A stretch of DNA of 59,972 nt from Aliidiomarina sp047920995. GTDB taxonomy: Bacteria > Pseudomonadota > Gammaproteobacteria > Enterobacterales > Alteromonadaceae. Under the pieces are notes generated by a model, which worked only from the letters and a program-made list of their open reading frames with translations, was not told the DNA's origin and ran no database searches. Position 1 is the stretch's first letter. Each line of letters starts with the position of its first letter. Where the stretch lies: contig NZ_JBLRWZ010000014.1 of assembly GCF_047920995.1 (NCBI RefSeq), positions 1-59,972 of the forward strand, given 5' to 3'. Positions 9,063 through 18,383 of this stretch are shown here, piece after piece. The position numbers were made by a program, and so were the translations under genes.

Positions 9063-9890
9063 ATGCTGATTCACTTTGCAAAAATGCACGGTTTAGGCAA
9101 TGATTTTGTGGTAATTGATAGTGTTACCCAAAGCATTTTTTTGAACCGTGAGCAAATAGCTACTTTGGCCGATCGCCATCGCGGTATTGGTTTTGATCAG
9201 CTGCTGTTAGTTGAGCCACCGTATGATCCTGATGTGGATTTCCATTATCGAATTTTTAATGCTGATGGTTCAGAAGTAGAGCAGTGTGGTAATGGTGCTC
9301 GTTGCTTTGGCCGGTTTGTGAAAATGAAAGGCCTTACCAATAAAAACGAGATTAAAGTAAGTACGAAGAAAGGCGTGATACAAATTCGCCTGGAAGCAGA
9401 TGGGCAAGTGAATGTGGATATGGGCGAGCCTATTTTTGAGCCGAGCAAAATTCCATTTCGGGCGAATAAAGCTGAAACCACTTATATATTGCGAGCGCAT
9501 GAGCAAACCTTTTTGGTGGGCGTTCTCAGTATGGGCAACCCACATTGTGTAATGTTAGTAGACGATGTGGATACCGCACCAGTGGCCGAAGTGGGTGCTC
9601 TACTTACAGGTTATGAACGGTTCTCTGAAGGTGCAAACATTGGTTTTATGCAAATTACCGGTACGAATTCGGCGAAATTACGGGTATTCGAGCGCGGCGT
9701 AGGCGAAACTCAAGCGTGTGGCACCGGGGCCTGTGCCGCGGCGGTATGGGGCATACAGCAAAATAAATTGAATTCACCAGTAACGGTAGAGTTACCTGGT
9801 GGTAAGCTAGAAATTAGTTGGCAACCTGGGGGGCGGTTATGGATGCGCGGCCCTACTGAACATGTATTTGATGGACAAATGGCATTATGA
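9063..9890 (+). CDS. dapF: Diaminopimelate epimerase
   Basis: 275 residues, full length for the family. It converts LL- to meso-diaminopimelate, needed for lysine and for peptidoglycan cross-links. The two catalytic cysteines are visible: Cys75 in EQCGNGARC and Cys219 in QACGTGACAAA. The N-terminus FAKMHGLGNDF is the family signature. AAGGATAAAC precedes the ATG. Its last four bases (ATGA) contain the start of the DUF484 gene. Lysine would be expected to affect this group indirectly, but no regulatory leader is visible. Confidence 0.97.
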   Translation: MLIHFAKMHGLGNDFVVIDSVTQSIFLNREQIATLADRHRGIGFDQLLLVEPPYDPDVDFHYRIFNADGSEVEQCGNGARCFGRFVKMKGLTNKNEIKVSTKKGVIQIRLEADGQVNVDMGEPIFEPSKIPFRANKAETTYILRAHEQTFLVGVLSMGNPHCVMLVDDVDTAPVAEVGALLTGYERFSEGANIGFMQITGTNSAKLRVFERGVGETQACGTGACAAAVWGIQQNKLNSPVTVELPGGKLEISWQPGGRLWMRGPTEHVFDGQMAL

Positions 9891-10672
9891 GCAATAAGAA
9901 AGCAACAAGCGTGAACAAAGTGGCAGTTACTGAATCAATGCAAGCGGTTGCACAGCTTGATGCTGCAATGGTGGTTGATTACTTACAAAGCCACCCAGAT
10001 TTCTTCGAGCAACAGCCAGAGGTACTGGCGCATTTAAATATGAAGCATCAGGCGCAAGGCTCGGTTTCTTTGATTGAACGCCAACAGCGTGCGCTACGCG
10101 ACAAGATTGCTGCTTTAGAAGATGAAATTACAGCGTTAATGGCCAACGCTCAGCATAATGAACTATTGTTTCGGCGCTACAGCAATCTCTATCAACAACT
10201 GTTAAAAGCCAATGGCTTTGCTGAATTAGTGGCGGTATTGGAAAATACCTTTACCCAAGAAATGGGTTTAACCGCGTGTAGCCTGAAGCTGTTTGATAAT
10301 GCCTTGGCTGTGCCAGAGCAGTATCAGTTTTCTGCTGACACCCACAAACAATTATTATCTCGCCGCTTTCAAGGGCAGCCCGTGTACTTAGGGCGCTTAA
10401 GCCAAGATGAACAAAAGTTACTATTTAGTGCCGAACAGCAAGTGCAATCGGCGGCCTTATTGCAGTTAGGTGCACAAGGCGAGCTAGGTATTCTGGCTGT
10501 GGGTAGCCGAGATTCATTGCACTTTGAGCCGGCTATGGATTTCCTGCTTATTTCCCAATTACAGGTATTATTGGGCTTCTTACTACCTGGCATGCTTTCC
10601 TCTGAAAATCTCGCAGCCAATGCAAAGGAATCTGCCGCGGTTAGTAGCATAGCCAGTAACACAGAACGCTAA
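9887..10672 (+). CDS. DUF484 family protein (GAF-like fold)
   Basis: 261 residues. Early motif DYLQSHPDFFEQQPEVLAHL and then SLIERQQRALRDKI (coiled coil about 60-95) are typical of DUF484 proteins, which carry a GAF-like domain in the second half (about 105-240). The family sits almost always between dapF and xerC, as here, with a 4-base overlap with dapF and one base before xerC. The function is not established; a link to XerC-dependent recombination or cell division is guessed from context. The first 20 residues and the last 20 are low-complexity and probably disordered. Confidence 0.9.
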   Translation: MSNKKATSVNKVAVTESMQAVAQLDAAMVVDYLQSHPDFFEQQPEVLAHLNMKHQAQGSVSLIERQQRALRDKIAALEDEITALMANAQHNELLFRRYSNLYQQLLKANGFAELVAVLENTFTQEMGLTACSLKLFDNALAVPEQYQFSADTHKQLLSRRFQGQPVYLGRLSQDEQKLLFSAEQQVQSAALLQLGAQGELGILAVGSRDSLHFEPAMDFLLISQLQVLLGFLLPGMLSSENLAANAKESAAVSSIASNTER

Positions 10673-10673
10673 T

Positions 10674-11564
10674 ATGACATTAGCCGCTGAAGTAACCCGC
10701 TTTATAGATTATTTACGCGACGTGCGCGGCTACTCCACACACAGCGTGGGAAGCTATCAACGGCAGTTAACCAAAGCTATTGTAGAGTTAGAAGCGCTTG
10801 GTGTGGAACGTTGGCAAGAAGTAGATGTAACTACTGTAGAGCGCTTAGTAATGGCTTGGCGGCATGCGGGTGCAGGGCCAAGTACCTTGCACCAACGTTT
10901 GGCCGCCCTTCGCACATTTTTTGATGCACTGGTGGCACGCGGTGAACTGAGTGCCAATCCTGCGAAAGTAGTAAAAGCACCGAAATCCCCGAAAAGATTA
11001 CCGAAAAACCTCGATATTGATGCAATTTTGCAGCTATTAGAGTTTCCAGCCGATGATCCGTTGGCGCTGCGCGATCGGGCGATGTTTGAACTCATGTACA
11101 GCAGTGGTTTGCGCTTAGCAGAGCTGGTTTCGCTAAACGTAAACGATATTCAACCCGACCGTGAGCTCCGTGTTACAGGTAAAGGCAATAAAACCCGCAT
11201 TGTGCCCTATGGTAAGGAAGCCGCGAAATGGCTGCGGCAATGGCTTGCTGAGCGCAATACTTGGCCTAGCAGTGATCAACCTGCATTGTTTTTAAGTAAA
11301 CAGCAAAAGCGCTTAACTCCTAGATCGGTGCAACTGCGTTTGAAGAAGTGGGGAGTAGAGCAAGGCCTATTTGATAATTTACACCCGCATAAATTACGCC
11401 ATAGCTTTGCCACCCATATGTTGGAAGCCAGTAGCGATTTACGTGCTGTACAAGAAATGCTTGGGCACGCCAATTTGAGCACCACACAAATTTATACACA
11501 TTTAGATTTTCAACGTTTAGCTGAAGTTTATGATGCAGCGCACCCGCGCGCGAAACGGCGCTAA
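10674..11564 (+). CDS. xerC: Site-specific tyrosine recombinase XerC
   Basis: 296 residues. N-terminal SAM-like DNA-binding domain (about 1-95) and C-terminal catalytic domain. The full catalytic set is present: Arg147 (SSGLRLAEL), Lys170 (VTGKGNKTR), His239 and Arg242 (HKLRHSFATHML), His265 (GHANLSTTQ) and nucleophile Tyr274 (IYTHL). With XerD it resolves chromosome dimers at dif during division. The chromosomal position after dapF-DUF484 distinguishes it from XerD and from mobile-element integrases. It starts one base after the previous gene, so it relies on coupled translation. Confidence 0.96.
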   Translation: MTLAAEVTRFIDYLRDVRGYSTHSVGSYQRQLTKAIVELEALGVERWQEVDVTTVERLVMAWRHAGAGPSTLHQRLAALRTFFDALVARGELSANPAKVVKAPKSPKRLPKNLDIDAILQLLEFPADDPLALRDRAMFELMYSSGLRLAELVSLNVNDIQPDRELRVTGKGNKTRIVPYGKEAAKWLRQWLAERNTWPSSDQPALFLSKQQKRLTPRSVQLRLKKWGVEQGLFDNLHPHKLRHSFATHMLEASSDLRAVQEMLGHANLSTTQIYTHLDFQRLAEVYDAAHPRAKRR

Positions 11565-11598
11565 GCGAACAACAGAGTAGTTACAGAGAAGAGCAGTT

Positions 11599-12321
11599 AT
11601 GTGGCAATTTCACCAACGTTTGCGGCCGTTCACGGCAATTAGCTTCGATCTTGATGATACGTTGTACGATAACGTGCCGGTAATGTTGCGTGCTGAGCAG
11701 CATGTGGCTGATTTTCTCGCTGATACCTACCCGCAAACCGCTGAGCTTGATGTATTGGCGTGGCGAGCGCTGCGTAATCAAGTTGCTGCCGAGAATGCGG
11801 AATTGGCCAGTAACATGACTGCGTTACGGATGGCCACCCTGCAACGCACGCTTAAACAGTATGGTATTGCTGATGCAGAGCGCGCAGCGCGGGCAGCCAT
11901 GGCCGAGTTTTTAAGTGCACGTAATCGCGTAGAAATAACCCCTGAAGTACATGCGCTGCTGGCGCAGTTAGCAGAGTTTTATCCGTTAGTAGCCATTAGT
12001 AACGGTAATGCCGATGTACAGCGAATTGGTTTAGGTGATTACTTTCAAGCGGCGTATCAGCCGGGTAATGGCCTGCGTGGTAAACCCTTCAGTGATATGT
12101 TTACTGCAGCAGCGCAGCATTTGTTGTTACGTGATGCGGGGCAACTTCTGCACGTGGGGGATCATCCGGTAAGTGATGTGCAAGGAGCGCATACGTTCGG
12201 AGCACAAGCGATTTGGCTACAACCCGCGGCTTCAGGGAAAGCGGAAAGTGGCCCAGCTACTCGCTTACCGCACGCCACCATTAGCGATGTGCAGGCGCTT
12301 GCTGCCTTATTACCACGTTAG
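11599..12321 (+). CDS. yigB: HAD-family hydrolase YigB (FMN phosphatase type)
   Basis: 240 residues. HAD motif I is FDLDDTLYDN (Asp17 nucleophile, Asp19 acid/base). Motif II is in LVAISNGNAD, and the acidic motif IV is HVGDHPVSDVQGA. In Escherichia coli YigB is one of the phosphatases that dephosphorylate 5-amino-6-ribitylamino-uracil phosphate in riboflavin synthesis and FMN. The substrate here is inferred from position after xerC, the same as in E. coli. GAGAAGAG lies before the ATG. Confidence 0.88.
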   Translation: MWQFHQRLRPFTAISFDLDDTLYDNVPVMLRAEQHVADFLADTYPQTAELDVLAWRALRNQVAAENAELASNMTALRMATLQRTLKQYGIADAERAARAAMAEFLSARNRVEITPEVHALLAQLAEFYPLVAISNGNADVQRIGLGDYFQAAYQPGNGLRGKPFSDMFTAAAQHLLLRDAGQLLHVGDHPVSDVQGAHTFGAQAIWLQPAASGKAESGPATRLPHATISDVQALAALLPR

Positions 12322-12471
12322 CTTAACGCAGTTTTTTCCTAGAATTCAGCTACCAACACGGCCTCCTCAAATGCGTTAATTGCGCATTGCCTACTGGTTT
12401 TTTATACAGTAACATTGCTCACTTAACAGCGCTGAAAACCAAAACCGCCCGATATGAATAAAGGTACCCCA

Positions 12472-14643
12472 ATGGATGTTTCTTATCTTTTAGATGGCTT
12501 AAATGATCGCCAACGTGAGGCGGTTAGTGCCGGCGAGCAAGATATGCTGGTACTGGCGGGAGCGGGCAGCGGCAAAACTCGAGTATTGGTGCATCGTATT
12601 GCTTGGTTAATTCAAGTAATGAATTACTCACCCATGTCGATATTGGCGGTAACATTTACTAATAAAGCTGCAGCGGAAATGCGCGGGCGCGTAGAAAAAC
12701 TGCTTGGCCGTGATGTGCAGCGTATGTGGATAGGTACGTTCCATGGCCTAGCTCATCGGCTATTGCGAGCGCATTATCAAGACGCGCGTTTGCCGCAGAA
12801 CTTTCAAATCCTCGATTCGGATGATCAGCAGCGCCTGCTGAAACGCACCATTAAGGCGCTTAATTTAGACGAAAAGCAATGGCCTGCTAAGCAAGCAGCA
12901 TGGTACATCAATGCCAAGAAAGACGATGGTTTGCGGGCGCAGCACATTGATACCTTTGATCCTACTGAGCAAACCCAGTTGCAAATCTATCGCGCTTATC
13001 AAGAGGCTTGCGATCGAGCGGGTTTGGTAGATTTTGCCGAACTCTTATTGCGCGTACACGAGCTATTACGCGATAACAAACATGTGCGCGAGCATTACCA
13101 GCGCCGGTTCCGGCATATTTTGGTAGATGAATTCCAAGATACGAACCAAATTCAGTATGCCTGGGTACGCATGCTTGCGGGGCAAGAAAACCATGTGGCG
13201 ATTGTTGGTGATGATGATCAATCGATCTACGGTTGGCGTGGGGCTCAGGTGGAAAACCTGCAACATTTCTTACGTGATTTCCCCAACGCGCAAACAATCC
13301 GTTTAGAGCAAAACTATCGCTCTACGGCCACCATTTTGAATTCTGCCAACAAAGTAATCGGTAATAATAGCGATCGGCTTGGTAAAGATTTATGGACCGA
13401 AGGCCAAGAGGGTGAGCAAATTTCCCTGTATGCGGCATTTAATGAACAAGAAGAATCCCGTTACATTGTGAGCCAAATTAAGCGCTGGCAAGATCAAGGC
13501 GGCGCGCTTAGTGATGTGGCATTGTTATATCGTAATAATGCGCAATCGCGGGTGCTGGAAGAAGGCTTGTTGTACGCAGGGTTGGCGTATCGCATTTATG
13601 GTGGCTTGCGCTTCTTTGATCGCCAAGAGGTGAAAGATGCCGTGGCCTATTTGCGTTTGCTGAGCAATCGCCAAGATGATGCCGCGTTCGAGCGTGTGGT
13701 GAATACACCCACCCGGGGTATCGGCGAACGCACACTTGGATTAGTGCGCGAATTAGCTCGCGGTCGGCAGCTTACGATGTGGGATGCGGCTCGCGTTATG
13801 GTGCAGGAATCGCTGCTGAGTGGCCGGGCAAAAAGCGCAGTGGCAGGCTTTTTGGATTTAATTAATGAGCTCGAAGATCACTGCACAGATAAGCCACTTT
13901 CCATGCAAGCGGATACTGTAATGAAGCGCAGTGGCTTGTTGGCAATGTACCAAGCCGAACAAAGTGATAAAGCAGAAACTCGCGTAGAAAACTTGCAAGA
14001 GCTAGTAAGTGCTACGGAAACGTTTGCCCCTACTGGCGAGGAAGGCATAACCCCTCTGGCCGAATTTCTCGCTCATGCTGCATTAGAATCGGGTGAAGAG
14101 CAAGCGGATGCATATCAAGATGCGGTGCAGCTGATGACCTTACATAGTGCTAAAGGGCTGGAATTCCGTTTGGTATTCATGACCGGCATGGAGGAAGGAA
14201 CCTTTCCTTCACAAATGTCGGCAGGAGAACCTGGGCGGCTGGAAGAAGAGCGGCGGCTTTGTTATGTGGGCATGACCCGAGCCATGGAAAAGCTCATTCT
14301 TACCTACGCGGAAAGTAGGCGCTTATATGGCCAAGAAAACTTTCATACGCCAAGCCGCTTTATCGCCGAAATTCCTGTGGAGTATCTTGATGAAGTGCGG
14401 GCGCAAACCCGGGTACAGCAACCCATGCAACAGCGTAGCCGTTTCCATAGTGGCGCTTCCCATGAATCTTTTACGGAAACGGGCTTTCGCTTAGGGCAGC
14501 GTGTTTTGCATCAAGTGTTCGGCGAAGGAACCGTGCTGAACTACGAGGGCTCCGGGCCGCAAAGCCGCATTCAAGTAAATTTTGATGCAGTGGGAAGCAA
14601 ATGGCTCATGGTGAGCTACGCCAAGCTCACGCCATTAAGTTAG
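12472..14643 (+). CDS. uvrD: DNA helicase II UvrD
   Basis: 723 residues from the ATG at 12472. This start gives MDVSYLLDGLNDRQREAV, matching the E. coli N-terminus, and is preceded by AAAGGT; an upstream in-frame ATG adds six codons. Superfamily 1A helicase used in nucleotide excision and mismatch repair. Motif I is AGAGSGKT, motif II VDEFQDTN, motif III GDDDQSIYGWRGA, motif V LMTLHSAKGLEF, motif VI YVGMTRA. The C-terminal Tudor-like domain that contacts RNA polymerase and UvrB is present (GQRVLHQVFGEGTV). It ends 2 bases from convergent rarD. Confidence 0.97.
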   Translation: MDVSYLLDGLNDRQREAVSAGEQDMLVLAGAGSGKTRVLVHRIAWLIQVMNYSPMSILAVTFTNKAAAEMRGRVEKLLGRDVQRMWIGTFHGLAHRLLRAHYQDARLPQNFQILDSDDQQRLLKRTIKALNLDEKQWPAKQAAWYINAKKDDGLRAQHIDTFDPTEQTQLQIYRAYQEACDRAGLVDFAELLLRVHELLRDNKHVREHYQRRFRHILVDEFQDTNQIQYAWVRMLAGQENHVAIVGDDDQSIYGWRGAQVENLQHFLRDFPNAQTIRLEQNYRSTATILNSANKVIGNNSDRLGKDLWTEGQEGEQISLYAAFNEQEESRYIVSQIKRWQDQGGALSDVALLYRNNAQSRVLEEGLLYAGLAYRIYGGLRFFDRQEVKDAVAYLRLLSNRQDDAAFERVVNTPTRGIGERTLGLVRELARGRQLTMWDAARVMVQESLLSGRAKSAVAGFLDLINELEDHCTDKPLSMQADTVMKRSGLLAMYQAEQSDKAETRVENLQELVSATETFAPTGEEGITPLAEFLAHAALESGEEQADAYQDAVQLMTLHSAKGLEFRLVFMTGMEEGTFPSQMSAGEPGRLEEERRLCYVGMTRAMEKLILTYAESRRLYGQENFHTPSRFIAEIPVEYLDEVRAQTRVQQPMQQRSRFHSGASHESFTETGFRLGQRVLHQVFGEGTVLNYEGSGPQSRIQVNFDAVGSKWLMVSYAKLTPLS

Positions 14644-14645
14644 CA

Positions 14646-15587
14646 TTACTCGCTCGCCCGAATCGCTTTCGCAGCTTTGCGCACTTGCTGATGCGTGCGT
14701 ACTGCATCTACAGTGTAGATGGCGAGGGCGCTCCAGATAATAATGAAGGTGATCAGCTTATCTGCGGAAAGTGGTTCGTTATAAATCAGTACTGCTAAGA
14801 TAAACATCATGCTGGGTGCAATGTATTGGAACAGCCCCAAGGTGGAGTAGCGAATGCGCTTGGCGGCGCCAGTAAAGAACAGCAAAGGCACCGTGGTAAT
14901 AACGCCAGCCAATACTAACAAGCCATTGAGTTGCCATGTATTTTCCAACATGTTGCTAGCGCTACTATTAGCAAATATAAAGAAATAAACCAAGATAAAA
15001 GGTAATAGCAGAATTACTTCCAGCCATAAGCCAGTAAGCGAATCAAATGGCAGTTTTTTGCGGATTGCGCCATAGGTAGCAAAAGAACCCGCTAGCACCA
15101 GTGCTATCCATGGTACCGAGCCGAAAGTAATGATTTGAATCGCCACACCAATAACCGCCAATAATACGGCAATCACTTGCAAGCGGCGCAAACGTTCGCC
15201 GAAGAACAGCATACCTATGGCCACGTTCAGTAACGGATTAATATAATAACCCAGGCTGGCATCAAGAATATGGTCGTTGGCCACAGCCCAAATAAACAAA
15301 AACCAGTTCAAGCCAATTAAACAGGCAGCAAGTGCCAGTTGTAGTAGTAGCTTTGGGGAATCAAAGGCGCGCACCACCTGTTGCATGCGGCCACTGGCTA
15401 AAATTAGTACCAACATAAAAAGAAACGCCCACATAATTCGATGAGCAAGCACTTCTAGGGCTGGCACATGGGCGAGTGTTTTAAAATAAATTGGCGCTAA
15501 ACCCCAAATCATATAGGCGCCAAGAGCGAAGAAAACGCCTTGGCGGGCAGTGTTTGTACCGGTGTCTGGGGTATTTGAGTTCGCCAC
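14646..15587 (-). CDS. rarD: RarD, EamA-superfamily transporter
   Basis: 313 residues with about ten predicted membrane helices in two EamA repeats. The N-terminal motif FALGAYMIWGLAPIYFKTL is diagnostic of RarD. Known members are loosely described as chloramphenicol-sensitive/drug-metabolite transporters; the natural substrate is unknown. In E. coli rarD also lies between uvrD and yigI-recQ, so the call is supported by position. The 3' end nearly touches uvrD, leaving no room for a separate terminator. Confidence 0.92.
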   Translation of the reverse strand: MANSNTPDTGTNTARQGVFFALGAYMIWGLAPIYFKTLAHVPALEVLAHRIMWAFLFMLVLILASGRMQQVVRAFDSPKLLLQLALAACLIGLNWFLFIWAVANDHILDASLGYYINPLLNVAIGMLFFGERLRRLQVIAVLLAVIGVAIQIITFGSVPWIALVLAGSFATYGAIRKKLPFDSLTGLWLEVILLLPFILVYFFIFANSSASNMLENTWQLNGLLVLAGVITTVPLLFFTGAAKRIRYSTLGLFQYIAPSMMFILAVLIYNEPLSADKLITFIIIWSALAIYTVDAVRTHQQVRKAAKAIRASE

Positions 15588-15641
15588 AAATGTTACCTAT
15601 GTGAGAGGCAGATTAGGCCCTTAATACGGTGGAAGGTGTTT

Positions 15642-16100
15642 TTAGCCAACGATATAAGTGCCAGTACCAAAAGCAATTAACATGCCTTCTTCATTATGCA
15701 TCTCCATACGCGCAACAGCTACCCGGCTGCCTGAACGAATAATGGTAGCGGTAGTAATAAACTCTTTACCACGGCCGGGGCGCACATAATCCACACGTAA
15801 ATCAATAGTACCGCAGCGGGCCATATGTTTTACGATTTGCTCAGCGGTTAGACCTTTATCTAAACGTTCAATAACGCTCGCCATAATCACCACGCCGCCA
15901 GCGGTATCTAAAGCGGTAGCTGTGGCCCCACCATGCAGAATTTGCATGGGCGCGTTGCCCACCAGTTCATCTTTCCATTGAAAGCGCACTTCCGATTCTT
16001 GCGCGTCAAATTTGGTTACTTGGATACCCAGATACTTTTGAAAAGGGATCCGTTCGTTCATAAAGGCGGAAATTTGCTCAATTACGGCAGAATGCGTCAT
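15642..16100 (-). CDS. yigI: YigI-type hotdog-fold acyl-CoA thioesterase
   Basis: 152 residues from the ATG at 16100, close to the 155 of E. coli YigI. The frame extends 20 codons upstream to a TTG, but those residues do not look like the family. Hotdog fold with the PaaI-type segment APMQILHGGATATALDTAGGV (catalytic acidic Asp) and RVDYVRPGRGKEF. YigI cleaves medium- and long-chain acyl-CoA. It lies between rarD and recQ as in E. coli and diverges from recQ. Confidence 0.87.
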   Translation of the reverse strand: MTHSAVIEQISAFMNERIPFQKYLGIQVTKFDAQESEVRFQWKDELVGNAPMQILHGGATATALDTAGGVVIMASVIERLDKGLTAEQIVKHMARCGTIDLRVDYVRPGRGKEFITTATIIRSGSRVAVARMEMHNEEGMLIAFGTGTYIVG

Positions 16101-16279
16101 ATGCTCATGGTTATCTGTGGCTAGGATGCATACAATAGGCAGCATCAAACTTTGAGTCAATGTTGAATCAGCGGATCGCCTTGTTTTTGCGCCGAAATCG
16201 TTATGAATCTAGGTAGCTAAAGGAAGATGCTTAAGCAACACACCCAATGCGAATACCATAACAACAAAGTGAGAATCTA

Positions 16280-18127
16280 TTGCCACAGTTTTCCATGGCC
16301 AATCATCACGCAACCGAACACCAAGGTGCAACGCTTACTCAGGCGGCTGAATTACTGAAAAAGGTATTCGGCTATGATGCTTTTCGATTTGGCCAAGAAG
16401 AGATTATTAGTAATGTGTTTGCTGGTGGCGATACGCTTGCTTTGTTGCCAACGGGTGCTGGTAAATCACTATGCTACCAGCTACCCGCTATGTTACTCGA
16501 TGGCGTTACCATTGTAGTTTCACCGTTGGTATCTTTAATGGACGACCAAGTTGCCGCAATGCGGGAAGTAGGGTTGCCTGCCGCTGCTATTCACTCTGGC
16601 TTAAATGCCCCAGAAATTATGGAAACCTTTCGCCTATTACACCGTGGTGAGCTGAAGGTGCTGTATTTGGCGCCGGAGCGGTTGTTGCAGGCTCATTTCC
16701 GTGAGCGTTTGCAAGAGCTCAAGGTAGCGTTGATCGCAGTAGATGAAGCACACTGTATCTCGCAATGGGGCCATGATTTTCGGCCTGAGTATGGGCAGCT
16801 AGGAATGGTGCGCGAGTGGTTGCCTAGCGTGCCTGTTCTAGCACTTACGGCAACTGCTGATGCGGTAACCCGGCAAGATATTATCGATCGTTTGCAACTG
16901 CGTGAACCACGCTTAGTGCAAGGCTCCTTTGATCGCCCCAATATTCGTTATATCGTGCAAGAAAAATATAAGGCTCGTACTCAAGTACTAAAATATGTGA
17001 AACGGCAACGTGGTGCATCTGGCATCATTTATTGTGGTAGCCGAAAACGCACAGAAGAGCTTGCCGAAATGCTGATGCGAGAAGGAGTGCGCGCGGCCGC
17101 CTACCATGCTGGATTAAATCATGATGTGCGTAATGCCGCCTTAAAAGGCTTCATTCGTGATGATATTGATGTAGTAGTGGCCACGGTTGCCTTTGGCATG
17201 GGTATCAATAAACCGAATGTGCGCTTTGTTATGCATTTTGATTTGCCTCGCAGCATCGAAGCCTACTATCAAGAAACTGGCCGAGCAGGTCGTGATGGCG
17301 CCGCAGCCGAAGCGATTATGTTGTACGAGCCAGGCGACGCGGCTTGGGTGTGGCGTATGCTGGAAGAGCATGATGAAACACCGCAATTGCGGGTGGAAAA
17401 GCAAAAGTTTTCCGCCATGAATTCATTTGCGGAGGCGCAAACCTGCCGCCGTTTAGTGTTATTAAACTACTTCAATGAGTATCGCGATAAAGCCTGTGGT
17501 AATTGCGATCTCTGTTTACAACCTCCCCGCCAGTATGATGGCACAGTAGATGCACAAAAAGCGCTAAGTTGTGTATATCGAACGGGCCAACAGTTCGGTG
17601 TGAACCATGTGGTAGATGTACTGCGAGGCAGCCAAAACCAAAAAATTAAACAGTTCAACCACGAGCAACTTTCCACCTATGGTATCGGTAGCGATCACTC
17701 TGCTGAATATTGGGTTTCTGTGATTCGGCAATTAATTCATCGGGGCTTGCTCATTCAAGATATTCGTCGGCATAGCGCCTTGGTGCTTACCGAAGAGGCT
17801 CGGCCGTTATTGCGTGGTGAAATAGCGCTTACGCTTGCCGAACCGCGGTTGGCTGCCACTAGTGGGCTCAACAGTGTGGTTGAGCAAGGCCAACATGATA
17901 AAGCGTTATTTAGGCGCTTGAAGAAGTTGCGTAAAGAAATCGCTGAAACCGAAGGTAAGCCACCATTTGTGGTATTCAGTGATGTGAGCCTCCAAGAAAT
18001 GGCCTTGTTACTGCCCACCTCTGAACAAGAATTCCTGCGTATATCAGGTGTTGGTTTAATTAAGCTGGAGCGATATGGCCACGCCTTTATAACCGAAATA
18101 AGCGAATATCTTGCTGCTGATCAATAA
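16280..18127 (+). CDS. recQ: ATP-dependent DNA helicase RecQ
   Basis: 615 residues from a TTG start; an ATG at 16295 (residue 6) is an alternative and neither has a strong ribosome site. Helicase core: motif 0 FRFGQEEII, Walker A LPTGAGKS, Walker B VDEAHCISQWGHDFRPEY, motif VI YYQETGRAGRDG. The RQC zinc site follows (CRR.. then CGNCDLC), with a winged helix, and an HRDC domain closes the protein (about 530-610). RecQ starts recombination and unwinds stalled forks in the RecF pathway. Position after rarD/yigI matches E. coli. Confidence 0.95.
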   Translation: MPQFSMANHHATEHQGATLTQAAELLKKVFGYDAFRFGQEEIISNVFAGGDTLALLPTGAGKSLCYQLPAMLLDGVTIVVSPLVSLMDDQVAAMREVGLPAAAIHSGLNAPEIMETFRLLHRGELKVLYLAPERLLQAHFRERLQELKVALIAVDEAHCISQWGHDFRPEYGQLGMVREWLPSVPVLALTATADAVTRQDIIDRLQLREPRLVQGSFDRPNIRYIVQEKYKARTQVLKYVKRQRGASGIIYCGSRKRTEELAEMLMREGVRAAAYHAGLNHDVRNAALKGFIRDDIDVVVATVAFGMGINKPNVRFVMHFDLPRSIEAYYQETGRAGRDGAAAEAIMLYEPGDAAWVWRMLEEHDETPQLRVEKQKFSAMNSFAEAQTCRRLVLLNYFNEYRDKACGNCDLCLQPPRQYDGTVDAQKALSCVYRTGQQFGVNHVVDVLRGSQNQKIKQFNHEQLSTYGIGSDHSAEYWVSVIRQLIHRGLLIQDIRRHSALVLTEEARPLLRGEIALTLAEPRLAATSGLNSVVEQGQHDKALFRRLKKLRKEIAETEGKPPFVVFSDVSLQEMALLLPTSEQEFLRISGVGLIKLERYGHAFITEISEYLAADQ

Positions 18128-18383
18128 TTAATCTATGGCAATTGTAAAAATTTTGTCATCTTAGTTGTATAATCTATACTCGAAAACATAACTGGTAAGT
18201 TACAATTAAATAACAAAAAGGCGGCAAATTTCGGCAGAAAAGCGGTGAAACTGTCACGAATTTGTCATAGAATACGCGCGCTTAATTTTGTCGATTGTCA
18301 TTGAATTGCAACATTCCTTGATTATCGTAGCGCGACCAAGATTACTCAAAACTCTCACACACTAACTATGCAGGAAAATTGGC
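18128..18383 (+). promoter_or_regulatory. Upstream region of the Oar-type receptor with three TTGTCAT copies
   Basis: A 256-base AT-rich intergenic stretch. It contains a perfect TATAAT at 18168-18173 and three copies of TTGTCAT at 18153, 18262 and 18295. No properly spaced -35 pairs with that TATAAT (TTGTAA at 18142 is 20 bases away), so the exact promoter is not decided. The TTGTCAT copies could be -35 elements of stacked promoters or a regulator site. The leader from the last copy to the ATG is about 80 bases with only weak structure. Confidence 0.35.

Noticed and set aside
10674..11564. Tyrosine recombinase as a sign of a mobile element
   Set aside because: Sequence and neighbours identify housekeeping XerC; no attachment repeats or cargo were seen.
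18142..18173. A sigma-70 promoter made of TTGTAA and TATAAT before the Oar-type receptor
   Set aside because: The spacing of 20 bases is outside the usual range, so no -35 was assigned.
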